Shown: piece by piece, positions 35,885-43,854 of the stretch
Position numbering within the stretch: position 1 is the first letter of the stretch
Layout: each line of letters begins with the position of its first letter
Assembly: GCF_009835145.1 (NCBI RefSeq)
Contig: NZ_APKE01000037.1
Location: forward strand, 1-61,369
Length of the DNA: 61,369 bases
Direction: 5' to 3'
Origin: Profundibacterium mesophilum KAUST100406-0324
GTDB taxonomy: Bacteria; Pseudomonadota; Alphaproteobacteria; Rhodobacterales; Rhodobacteraceae
Position numbers and translations under genes: made by a program
Notes under the pieces: model-generated
The model's input: the letters and a program-made list of their open reading frames with translations, nothing else
Told to the model about the DNA's origin: nothing
Database searches by the model: none

Positions 35885-36316
35885 TCAGGCATGGGGTTTG
35901 TGCACCGCGCTGCGCGGGTCTCCGGTATTGGGCGTGCCCGACGGCTCGATGATGAGCAACTCGGCCGTTGGGCGCGCGACGGGACGATGGCGCATGCCGG
36001 CGGGCACGACATGGAGCTGGCCCGGACCCAGGCTGACCGTGCCTTCCGGCAGTTCGATGTCGAGCCGCCCGGAAAGCACCAGGAAAAGATCGTCGGTCTC
36101 GGGATGGGCATGCCATACGAACGCCCCTTCGGCCTTCACCACCATCACGTCATTGCCGTTGTAGCCGGCGACGATCCTTGGATGCCAGGGCGTGTCGAAG
36201 GTCGCGAGGCGCGCTGCCAGATCGACGGGAGCGACCGCCGCGGGCGTGCCGGACGGCGCCTCGCTTCGGGGCCGATCTTCGGGAGTTGTTTCGGGCAGTG
36301 TCTTGAGCGGGGGCAT
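35885..36316 (-). CDS. Cupin domain-containing protein
   Basis: A 143-residue single-domain cupin. Motif 1 is FVWHAHPETDDLFLVLSGRLDIEL, with two His and one Asp/Glu for metal binding, and motif 2 is LGPGQLHVVPAGMRHRPVARP, with the third His. The first 40 residues are Pro/Glu-rich and probably flexible. It is 63 bases upstream of the P1 peptidase on the same strand, so they may be co-transcribed. The specific role (enzyme or regulator) cannot be read from the sequence. Confidence 0.85.
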   Translation of the reverse strand: MPPLKTLPETTPEDRPRSEAPSGTPAAVAPVDLAARLATFDTPWHPRIVAGYNGNDVMVVKAEGAFVWHAHPETDDLFLVLSGRLDIELPEGTVSLGPGQLHVVPAGMRHRPVARPTAELLIIEPSGTPNTGDPRSAVHKPHA

Positions 36317-36680
36317 GGCGGTTCCTCGTGAGCGTGGTTCCGGCCGCGATCCTGCCAGATCGCCGGCCTGCCATCCAGCGGGATGGGCGATGGCGGCGGG
36401 TGGGCTGGGGCCGGGGGGGCAGGGCGGCGGTTCTTTTCCCTACGCCTCCGATCCATGCGTCCCCGCGCAAGCGGTCGAACCCGTCAGGTCTTCCGCCCGG
36501 CCGCTGACCACCCGCAGCGTGGGATACCGCCCAGCCGGGATGACCGCGCCGCATGCACCGGGGTGCAGCATCGGGGGCATCGGCAGGCATCGCATAGTTA
36601 GCTTAAACTCACCATATTTCTGACGTGGATATGATCTCTGCTCCAAGCACTCACATTAGTGTAATTTTTGGAAGAATCAC
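36317..36680. other. Intergenic region with an AT-rich 3' part
   Basis: The first 280 bases are GC-rich with no convincing gene. The last 80 bases before the next ATG are strikingly AT-rich for this window (for example TTAGCTTAAACTCACC and TAGTGTAATTTTTGGAAG), probably the promoter and leader of the orphan gene that follows. TATGAT in this stretch could be a -10, but no good -35 is seen. A GGAAGA sequence before the ATG can serve as ribosome binding site. Confidence 0.5.
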
Positions 36681-37322
36681 ATGTCTGATTTCAATGACCA
36701 GTTAGGGGCCGTCGTTTCAAATTTCAGTGCCATCGATGCCGATATTAAGCGCATCGCAATGAAGTTGTGTGGCCCCGCCACCAACTCTGCGGCCCAATGC
36801 TGCAAGGCCGACATCCGGGCCATTCAGTCGCGCTACGGCAATTGCAGGAGCGCGGTGGAGGACCTGATCGATCAGCTCGAACGCGAGACGCGCGCGCTGG
36901 AGGCGGAGCCGGCGGCGATGCGCCTTCCGTGCCAGGTCCGCCCGCAGCGATTCTGGAACTTCGTGCGCGGGCGCGGCCGTGGGGCAGGGTCGCTCACGAA
37001 CGGCGCGGGCCATGCGCTCGAACTCCTGTTCCAGCAATCCGATCGGATCGCCGTGCTCCTGAGCCGTCTCGACAAGCGCCTCGAGGAAACGCTGGCCATG
37101 CTGCAATGCTGCGCCGAGGATGCCGAGGGCGCCGTGCCCGACGATGTTGACATGGCCGGTCACAGGTCGCTGCTCTTCGGGGTGCTCAGCGATGCGCAGG
37201 CCGCGCAGGCCCGCATCGCCGCCCGCCTGCGCGATGACAATCGTGTTCGCGTCGCCCTTTACGACGAGCTGACGCTGAGCTTGCGCGACGGGCTGCATGT
37301 TGCGCCGCCGCGCAGCGCCTGA
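36681..37322 (+). CDS. Hypothetical protein, helical, orphan
   Basis: A 213-residue soluble protein I do not recognise. No signal peptide or membrane helix. Residues 1-75 look alpha-helical with five cysteines (CGPATNSAAQCCKADI, YGNCRSAVEDL) and a heptad-like stretch SAVEDLIDQLERETRALEAE; the rest contains LLFQQSDRIAVLLSRLDKRL and LFGVLSDAQAAQARIAARL, also helical. The first 40 codons are less GC-biased than the neighbours, and the upstream DNA is AT-rich, which could point to transfer or to a strongly driven promoter. It is flanked by unrelated genes on both sides. Confidence 0.7.
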   Translation: MSDFNDQLGAVVSNFSAIDADIKRIAMKLCGPATNSAAQCCKADIRAIQSRYGNCRSAVEDLIDQLERETRALEAEPAAMRLPCQVRPQRFWNFVRGRGRGAGSLTNGAGHALELLFQQSDRIAVLLSRLDKRLEETLAMLQCCAEDAEGAVPDDVDMAGHRSLLFGVLSDAQAAQARIAARLRDDNRVRVALYDELTLSLRDGLHVAPPRSA

Positions 37323-37503
37323 CGCCGGTTTCGCCGGGTCCGGCCCGTCCGAACCCGGAATACCACCCGCCGGGGCATGGGCATAGCGGCTTGCGGCCGG
37401 CGGTTACCCGGCATCGAGGGTCTTTTGACCGTTTGGTAAATCTTGCAAAGCGGGGGCCACGCTGGCACCCTTGCGCGATCTCATGTCTCGAGGATGCCGC
37501 GCA

Positions 37504-38493
37504 ATGACCGACCGTCCCACCGCCCTGCGTGCCGCCGCGCATCCTGACGATGCCCGGCGCAATCCCGGCCTGCCCTTCGACCTCGACCGGGTGCGCGCGG
37601 TTCAGGCCAATACCGGCGCGATCGAGCGCCGCGCCGCGAGCCTGCCCGGACGCCGCTCGGTCAAGAAGGAGTGGCAGGCGGCCTGGCTGCTGCGGGCGAT
37701 TACCTGCATCGATCTGACCACGCTTGCGGGGGACGACACGCCGGGCCGCGTGCGGCGGCTCTGCGCCAAGGCCGCGCGGCCCCTGCGCGGTGATCTGCTG
37801 GATGCGCTGGGGATGGAGCCCATCACCGTCGGCGCGGTCTGCGTCTATCACGAGATGGTCGAGACGGCGGTGCGGGCGCTCGAGGGAACGGGGATACCCG
37901 TGGCGGCCGTCTCCACCGGCTTTCCCGCCGGCCTGTCGCCCTTCAGGCTCAGGCTGGCCGAGATCGGGGATTCGGTGGCGGCCGGCGCGTCGGAGATCGA
38001 CATCGTGATTTCCCGCCGCCACGTCCTGACCGGGGACTGGAAAGCGCTCTATGACGAGATGCGCGCCTTTCGCGAGGCATGCGGCGCGGCCCATGTGAAG
38101 GCGATCCTGGCGACCGGGGAGCTTGGATCGCTGCGCAATGTCGCGCGCGCCTCGCAGGTCTGCATGATGGCGGGGGCCGACTTCATCAAGACCTCCACCG
38201 GCAAGGAAGGGGTGAACGCGACCCTTCCGGTCAGCCTGGTCATGCTGCGCGCGATCCGCGACTACGAGGCGGCCACGGGCATCCGGGTCGGCTACAAGCC
38301 CGCGGGCGGCATATCCAAGGCGAAGGACGCGTTGACCTATCTGGCGATGATGAAGGACGAACTCGGACGGCCCTGGCTGAACCCGGAGCTCTTCCGGTTC
38401 GGAGCCTCGTCGCTGCTGGGCGACATCGAGCGCCAGCTCGAGCATTTCGTGACCGGGCGGTATTCCGCGGCGCATCGCCATCCGGCCGGATGA
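37504..38493 (+). CDS. deoC: Deoxyribose-phosphate aldolase
   Basis: A 329-residue class I aldolase splitting 2-deoxyribose-5-phosphate into acetaldehyde and glyceraldehyde-3-phosphate. K199 in HVKAILATGEL is the expected Schiff-base lysine and K229 in DFIKTSTGKEG the second active-site lysine. The protein is longer than the E. coli enzyme because of a roughly 60-residue N-terminal segment that includes LPGRRSVKKEWQAAWLLRAI, as in other long DeoC forms. ATG MTDRPTAL is chosen over an earlier in-frame ATG. It precedes an ALDH16 gene that could oxidise the acetaldehyde. Confidence 0.92.
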   Translation: MTDRPTALRAAAHPDDARRNPGLPFDLDRVRAVQANTGAIERRAASLPGRRSVKKEWQAAWLLRAITCIDLTTLAGDDTPGRVRRLCAKAARPLRGDLLDALGMEPITVGAVCVYHEMVETAVRALEGTGIPVAAVSTGFPAGLSPFRLRLAEIGDSVAAGASEIDIVISRRHVLTGDWKALYDEMRAFREACGAAHVKAILATGELGSLRNVARASQVCMMAGADFIKTSTGKEGVNATLPVSLVMLRAIRDYEAATGIRVGYKPAGGISKAKDALTYLAMMKDELGRPWLNPELFRFGASSLLGDIERQLEHFVTGRYSAAHRHPAG

Positions 38494-38587
38494 CCGCGCG
38501 GGGCGCAGCGCGGCCTTCGCCCGGGCGCAGCCCGGCAGGACCGTCCCGCCCGCCCACCCCCTCTTGTTTCGAGAAGAAAGTGAAGAC

Positions 38588-40957
38588 ATGACCGTGGCGC
38601 AGATTTTCGACAGCATGGAATACGGTCCCGCTCCGGAGAGCGCGGCCGAGGCGCAGGCATGGCTGGAAGCCCATGGACGCATGTTCGGCCACTGGATCGG
38701 CGGAGCCGCCCGGGCCGGAGCCGACCATTTCGACAGTCGCTCTCCGGCCGACGGCACCCTGCTGGCGCGGATCGCGAAGGGCGACAGCGACGCGGTCGAG
38801 GCGGCCGTCACCGCCGCGCGTGGAGCGCAGGAGGCATGGGCGGCGCATCCCGCGAAGCGCGCGCGGGCGCTCTATGCGCTGGCGCGGCTGATCCAGAAGA
38901 ACGCCCGCCTCTTCGCGGTGCTCGAAAGCCTCGACAGCGGCAAGCCGATCCGCGAGAGCCGCGACATCGACATCCCCCAGGTCATCCGCCATTTCTACTA
39001 CCATGCCGGCATGGCGCAGATCATGGAGGAGGCCGTTCCGGGCCGCGTGCCGCACGGGGTCTGCGGTCAGATCGTGCCATGGAACTTCCCGCTTCTGATG
39101 GCCGCGTGGAAGATCGCCCCGGCGCTGGCCATGGGAAACACGGTGGTGCTCAAACCCGCCGAATGGACGCCGCTGAGCGCGCTCCTGCTGGCCGAGCTGA
39201 GTGCCCAGGCGGGGCTGCCCGCCGGGGTTCTGAACGTCGTCACGGGCGATGGGGAAACGGGGGCCGCGCTGGTCGCGGCACCGGTCGACAAGATCGCGTT
39301 CACCGGCTCGACCGAGGTCGGCCGCGCGATCCGGCGTGCCACCGCCGGCAGCGGCAAGGCGCTGACGCTCGAGCTGGGCGGCAAATCCCCCTATCTCGTC
39401 TTCGACGACGCCGATCTCGACAGCGCGGTCGAGGGGCTGGTGGATGCGATCTTCTTCAATGGCGGTCAGGTCTGCTGCGCCGGATCGCGGCTCCTGGTGC
39501 AGGAGGGGATCTCCGAGGACTTCCACGCCAGGCTGATCCGGCGGATGCAAAGCCTCCGGGTGGGCGATCCGCTCGACAAATGCATCGACGTGGGCGCCAT
39601 CGTCGATCCGGTGCAGCGCGACCGCATCGCCGCGATGGTCGATGCCGGCGGCGGCACGGTGCACCGCGCGGGGGGCGATCTTCCCGGCGAGGGGTGCTTC
39701 TATCCGCCGACCCTCGTGACCGGACTTTCGGGCTCCGATCCCCTGATGCAGGAGGAGATCTTCGGCCCCGTCCTCGTCTCCACCACCTTCCGGACCCCCG
39801 CCGAGGCCGTGCAGCTCGCCAATGACACGCGCTACGGCCTGGCGGCTTCCGTCTGGAGCGAGAACATCAACCTCGCGCTCGGGGTCGCGCCGGCGATCAC
39901 GGCGGGCGTGGTCTGGATCAACGGGGCCAACATGTTCGACGCCGCAGCACCGTTCGGCGGCCTGCGCGAAAGCGGCTTCGGCCGCGAGGGGGGGCCGGAG
40001 GGGCTTGCCGCCTATACGCGCGCCCCGCACCCGGCGCGCCAGGCCCGGCCCATCGCGGCGGTGGAGGCGCCCCGCGCCGGGCAGGTGCGCGCCCCGGCGC
40101 TCGACCGCACCGCCAAGCTTTATATCGGCGGCAAGCAGGTGCGTCCCGATGGCGGCTATTCGCGGCCGGTCTGGTCGAAGAAGGGCGCACTTCTGGGCCA
40201 TGCGCCGCAGGCCAACCGCAAGGATCTGCGCAACGCGGTGGAGGCGGCGCGCGCCGCATCGGGCTGGTCCGCGATGGCGGGGCACCAGCGTGCGCAGATC
40301 CTCTATTATATCGGTGAGAACCTGTCGGCGCGGGCCGAGGAATTCGCCGCCCGCATCGCCGAGATGACGGGAGGCTCGGCCAGGGAGGCCGAGGCAGAAA
40401 TGTCCGTCGCCGTCGATCGCTGCTTCACCTGGGCGGCTTGGGCGGACAAGCATGACGGCGCGGCGCGCGATGTTCCGGTCCGCGGAATGGCCTTGGCCCT
40501 CAAGGCGCCGGTCGGCGTCATCGGCCAGTTCGCGCCGGACGAGGTGCCGCTCGCAGGGCTGATTTCGATCGTTGCGCCGGCCATCGCGCTCGGCAACCGC
40601 GTGATCTGCGTCGCCTCAGAGCCCTATCCGCTGGCCGCGACCGATTTCTACCAGGTGCTCGACACGTCCGACGTGCCGGCGGGGGTGGTCAACATCCTGA
40701 CCGGCCCGCATGAGGAGCTGGCTCCCCAGATGGCGGGACATATGGGCATCGACGCGGTCTGGAGCTTCTCGGGGCGGGCGCTTTCGCAGGTGATCGAGCA
40801 GGAGAGCGCGGCCGACCTCAAGCGCAGCTGGGTATCTGACGGCATGGCCCGCGACTGGCTGGGGCCGGAGGGGCAGGGCGCGCGGTTCCGCGACGAGGCG
40901 ACCGAGACGCGCACCGTCTGGATCCCTTACGGCGAGGGCACGATCACAGCTTCCTGA
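38588..40957 (+). CDS. Two-domain aldehyde dehydrogenase (ALDH16 type)
   Basis: A 789-residue protein with one full aldehyde dehydrogenase unit and a second C-terminal ALDH-like domain. The first unit has N166 (PWNFPLL), E262 (LELGGKSP) and C296 (NGGQVCCAGS), so it should be catalytic. The second domain (about 505-789) repeats the fold (FAPDEVPLAGLISIVAPAIALGN) but has no cysteine motif. This arrangement is ALDH16, whose bacterial members keep activity. It sits 94 bases after deoC, a common pairing, so acetaldehyde from deoxyribose is the likely substrate. Its end overlaps the convergent pxpA by 14 bases. Confidence 0.9.
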   Translation: MTVAQIFDSMEYGPAPESAAEAQAWLEAHGRMFGHWIGGAARAGADHFDSRSPADGTLLARIAKGDSDAVEAAVTAARGAQEAWAAHPAKRARALYALARLIQKNARLFAVLESLDSGKPIRESRDIDIPQVIRHFYYHAGMAQIMEEAVPGRVPHGVCGQIVPWNFPLLMAAWKIAPALAMGNTVVLKPAEWTPLSALLLAELSAQAGLPAGVLNVVTGDGETGAALVAAPVDKIAFTGSTEVGRAIRRATAGSGKALTLELGGKSPYLVFDDADLDSAVEGLVDAIFFNGGQVCCAGSRLLVQEGISEDFHARLIRRMQSLRVGDPLDKCIDVGAIVDPVQRDRIAAMVDAGGGTVHRAGGDLPGEGCFYPPTLVTGLSGSDPLMQEEIFGPVLVSTTFRTPAEAVQLANDTRYGLAASVWSENINLALGVAPAITAGVVWINGANMFDAAAPFGGLRESGFGREGGPEGLAAYTRAPHPARQARPIAAVEAPRAGQVRAPALDRTAKLYIGGKQVRPDGGYSRPVWSKKGALLGHAPQANRKDLRNAVEAARAASGWSAMAGHQRAQILYYIGENLSARAEEFAARIAEMTGGSAREAEAEMSVAVDRCFTWAAWADKHDGAARDVPVRGMALALKAPVGVIGQFAPDEVPLAGLISIVAPAIALGNRVICVASEPYPLAATDFYQVLDTSDVPAGVVNILTGPHEELAPQMAGHMGIDAVWSFSGRALSQVIEQESAADLKRSWVSDGMARDWLGPEGQGARFRDEATETRTVWIPYGEGTITAS

Positions 40958-41696
40958 GGTCGATCCCGGCGGTTTCGAGGGCGAAGCGGATGCGCGCGGC
41001 GGTCTCGATCGCGCCCGGCGTATCGCCATGCAGGCAGACGGTGTCGATCCGCGCCTCGATCTTGCTGCCGTCGCCGCACAGGATCGCCCCCTCCTGCAGC
41101 ATTGCCGCGACCCGCGCCGCCGCCTCCTCGGCATCCTCGATCATCGCGCCCGGCTGCGACCTTTGCCGCAGGCGCCCGTCCGCCTCGTAGCCGCGATCGG
41201 CGAATATCTCGCCCGCCCAGCTGCAGCCCAAAGCCTGCGCCGCGCGCTCCATCCCCGTGGCGGCCTGCGCGACGATCAGCAGGTCGGCGTCGAGCTCGAG
41301 CGCGGCGCCGAAGCAGTGTCTCGCCAGCTCCTCGTCCTCGGCGGCCATGTTCGACAGCGCCCCGTGCAGCTTGACATGCCGCAGCTGCCCGCCCGCGCCC
41401 CGCGCCATCCCGATCGCGGCCGCGACCTGGTACTGCACGAGGGCATGGACCTCCTCATGGGCCAGCGTCATCCGGCGTCGCCCGAAGCCCTGCAGATCGG
41501 CAAATCCCGGATGCGCCCCGATCCCCACGCCCTTCTGCACGGCGGCGCGCATCGTGCGGCCCATCACCACCGGGTCGCCCGCATGGGCCCCGCAGGCGAT
41601 GTTGGCCGATGTCACGATCTCGAGCAGCGTCTCGTCATCCCCCATCACCCAGGGGCCGAAGCTCTCGCCCATATCCGCGTTCAGGTCCACATGCAT
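40944..41696 (-). CDS. pxpA: 5-oxoprolinase subunit PxpA (LamB/YcsF family)
   Basis: A 250-residue subunit of the ATP-dependent bacterial 5-oxoprolinase, which opens pyroglutamate to glutamate. The family start is clear: VDLNADMGESFGPW with the invariant DxNxDxGE motif, then SANIACGAHAGDP and GVGIGAHPGFAD. HVKLHGALSN and FADRGYEADGRLRQR follow, with VCLHGDTPGA near the end. It is the last gene of pxpB-pxpC-pxpA. Its C-terminal codons overlap the 3' end of the convergent ALDH16 gene. Confidence 0.94.
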   Translation of the reverse strand: MHVDLNADMGESFGPWVMGDDETLLEIVTSANIACGAHAGDPVVMGRTMRAAVQKGVGIGAHPGFADLQGFGRRRMTLAHEEVHALVQYQVAAAIGMARGAGGQLRHVKLHGALSNMAAEDEELARHCFGAALELDADLLIVAQAATGMERAAQALGCSWAGEIFADRGYEADGRLRQRSQPGAMIEDAEEAAARVAAMLQEGAILCGDGSKIEARIDTVCLHGDTPGAIETAARIRFALETAGIDLRKL

Positions 41697-41708
41697 CGCC
41701 TCAGGTCC

Positions 41709-42728
41709 TCATTCCAGCTCGTCGCCCGCCGTCACACCGCCGATCAGCCCGTAGGACAGCAGATCCGTCATACGCGCCGGATCGCGGACGAGGGGGCGCA
41801 GGCGTGCGGCGCATCGCGCCATCCATGCCGCGTCCGAGAGGTGGACGGCAAGGGCTTCCCCGATTTCGACGCGCTCGAAATGCAGGGTCTCGCCCGGAGC
41901 GGCCTGCATCGCGCGGGGCATGTCCACCGGCAGGACCGTCCCGATCCGGGGATAGCCGCCGATGCTCTGGCATTCGGGGCCGAGGATATAGGGCAGCCCG
42001 GCACCGGTCATCTGGATGTCGCCGGGAACGATCGTCTCCGACAGGAGCGACAGCTGGCCCCGCGCGGCGAAGGGCGCGCCGCCGCTCTCCTGCACAAGCT
42101 CTGTTCCCTGCCGGTTGCCCCTGGGCCCGCGGCGGAACCGTGTCGCCGCGAACCGCGCGCGCTGCGCATCCGAGAAGAGCGCGGAATGGGGCCCGTCGAG
42201 ATAACGCAGCCTGCCGCCGCCGAGCCGCTCCTCCGGCGCGAGCGTCACGCCCGATGGCCCGCCGGGATCGGCGCCGAGCGCGACACGGTCGCCGGCGGCA
42301 AGCGGCGCGCCGATCCCCGCGCCGAGATGCGCCGAGCGGCTGCCCAGCACCCGGTCCGCGGCGATGCCGCCGCCGACATGCAGATAGGAATAGACCCCCG
42401 CGGTCGCGGGTCCGAGGATCAGGGCCTCGCCCGCGGCCATATGGTGCGAGGCGTTCCAGGCGAGGTTCCGCGTTCCCGCGCGCGCCTCGCGCGGGGCCCC
42501 CGTCAATGCGATCCTGGCATCGGCGTCGAGGACGAAGCGTGCCGGGGCCCCGGTGATCTCGATCGCGGCGCAAGTCTGGTCCTGGGCGAGCAGGGCGGCC
42601 CCTTCGAGCAAGGCCAGGCGATCCGCCGCGCCCCCGCGGGAGAGCCCCTGCGCCAGGTAGCCCGCGCGCCCGGTATCCTGCACCGTCGATCCGGGGCCGA
42701 TCGCCTCGATGCACAGGCAACCGCTCAT
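41709..42728 (-). CDS. pxpC: 5-oxoprolinase subunit PxpC (biotin-dependent carboxyltransferase-like)
   Basis: A 339-residue PxpC/KipA-like subunit. GPGSTVQDTGRAGYLAQGLSRGGAAD is the family N-terminal signature; YSYLHVGGGI and QGTELVQESGGAPF lie in the middle, and GECQSIGG-like PECQSIGGYPRIGTV near the C-terminal third. It overlaps the pxpB stop by 4 bases and is followed by pxpA after 12 bases. Together with PxpB and PxpA it should degrade 5-oxoproline, a damage product of glutamine and glutathione metabolism. Confidence 0.93.
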   Translation of the reverse strand: MSGCLCIEAIGPGSTVQDTGRAGYLAQGLSRGGAADRLALLEGAALLAQDQTCAAIEITGAPARFVLDADARIALTGAPREARAGTRNLAWNASHHMAAGEALILGPATAGVYSYLHVGGGIAADRVLGSRSAHLGAGIGAPLAAGDRVALGADPGGPSGVTLAPEERLGGGRLRYLDGPHSALFSDAQRARFAATRFRRGPRGNRQGTELVQESGGAPFAARGQLSLLSETIVPGDIQMTGAGLPYILGPECQSIGGYPRIGTVLPVDMPRAMQAAPGETLHFERVEIGEALAVHLSDAAWMARCAARLRPLVRDPARMTDLLSYGLIGGVTAGDELE

Positions 42729-43510
42729 GCGATCGGCTCGGCGCGCGCGCCGCCCATTCCGCCGGGATCATCCGCCTCGATCTCGCGCAGCTCTGCGCCC
42801 CCCACAGGGTGCAGGCGCAGCTCGTCGCCGGCCCGGAAGGCAAAGGTCTCATCCCCCCGCGAGGGCCTGAAGGGCTGAAAGGCGCTGCGCCCGATCTGGT
42901 GCCACCCGGTCGGCGCCGTCGCCGCGAAGACGATCAGCTGGCGCACCGCCAGCACGATCGCGCCGCGCGGCACTGCCGGCACGAGCGCGGCGCGACGGGG
43001 AATGTCCCAGCGGGCCGGCAACATGCCGAAATAGGCCTGCCCCGGCGCGAAACCGAGGGCCAATGCCCGGACCGGGGCGGCGCAGATCTGCGCCACGGCC
43101 TCCTCGGGCGCGATGCCTGCGGCGTCGGCGATCGCTCCGAGATCGGGCGCGTCCCCGCCCTCGAAGCTCGCGGGGACATGCCACAGGCGGCGCCCCTGCG
43201 GGAGCGGGGCCCGCGCCCAGTCCGCCGCGGCGAGCCGCTCGCGGAGCGCCGACAGGATCGCCTCTCGCACATCCATCGCCGGATCGAAGCGCAGGTAGAC
43301 CGAGGCGAGCGCGCCTGAGGTTTCCTGCACCCCGGTAATGGGATCGGCTTCGAGGGCCGCGCGCAATGCCAGCGCCGCGCGGTTCGCCTCCATGCTCTCG
43401 CCGGCGCGAAAGCGCACCAAGAGGCCATCGATCCCCAGCGCCGCGATCTGCGGGACATCGAAAAGCGGATCATCGGGCCGCTGGGATTGGGTCTCGGGAC
43501 GGCGCGTCAT
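42725..43510 (-). CDS. pxpB: 5-oxoprolinase subunit PxpB (allophanate hydrolase subunit 1-like)
   Basis: A 261-residue subunit with an unusual N-terminal tail. The KipI-like fold is marked by VYLRFDPAM, LWHVPASFEGGDAPDLGAIA (family V.V.Y.G..GPDL pattern), FAPGQAYFGMLPARWDIPRRA (the G[FY]..G..Y and P motif) and GGAIVLAV-like PRGAIVLAVRQ. The ATG MTRRPETQ is used; an upstream frame extends 24 Arg/Pro-rich residues of no family. First gene of the pxp operon, divergent from the tRNA-Gly/ALDH7 side. Confidence 0.9.
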   Translation of the reverse strand: MTRRPETQSQRPDDPLFDVPQIAALGIDGLLVRFRAGESMEANRAALALRAALEADPITGVQETSGALASVYLRFDPAMDVREAILSALRERLAAADWARAPLPQGRRLWHVPASFEGGDAPDLGAIADAAGIAPEEAVAQICAAPVRALALGFAPGQAYFGMLPARWDIPRRAALVPAVPRGAIVLAVRQLIVFAATAPTGWHQIGRSAFQPFRPSRGDETFAFRAGDELRLHPVGGAELREIEADDPGGMGGARAEPIA

Positions 43511-43629
43511 GGGCCTGACATTCGCCCCCTGAACCGGGCGGCGCAAGGGGGCGCGGCAGGGATGCGCGCGGCACGCGGGCACGGCGGTCGGGCGGCCCGG
43601 ATGACGGGGAAACGCGCCCAGGCGAAGGC

Positions 43630-43658
43630 TTGCACTCCCTTGCGAGCGGCGCTAGATA
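43630..43658 (+). promoter_or_regulatory. Promoter of tRNA-Gly
   Basis: TTGCAC (-35) and TAGATA (-10) are separated by exactly 17 bases, and the mature tRNA begins 10 bases after the -10. This is a strong sigma-70 arrangement for a stable RNA gene. Confidence 0.75.
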
Positions 43659-43668
43659 CCGTGGCAGC

Positions 43669-43742
43669 GCGGGTGTTGTGTAATGGTAAGACCCTAGCCT
43701 TCCAAGCTAGAGATACGGGTTCGATTCCCGTCACCCGCTCCA
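43669..43742 (+). tRNA. tRNA-Gly (TCC)
   Basis: A complete cloverleaf: acceptor arms GCGGGTG and CACCCGC, D-loop with AATGGTA, anticodon stem CTAGC/GCTAG with loop CTTCCAA (anticodon TCC at 43701-43703), T-arm ACGGG-TTCGATT-CCCGT, discriminator T and an encoded CCA. It reads GGA/GGG glycine codons. I compared its 3' end with flanking DNA for an attachment-site duplicate and saw none. Confidence 0.97.
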
Positions 43743-43854
43743 TCCTCCCCCGCCCCATCAGTACCCTGCCGCGATCGACGCGCCCCCCCTTGCGAGCCGT
43801 CCATCCCCCATGCTGTGATGGCGCCGAGCGCAATGCGCCGGACAGGGAGAGCAC

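Noticed and set aside
43669-43854. Integration site of a genomic island at tRNA-Gly
   Set aside because: No integrase gene and no repeat of the tRNA 3' end is visible in the flanking DNA.
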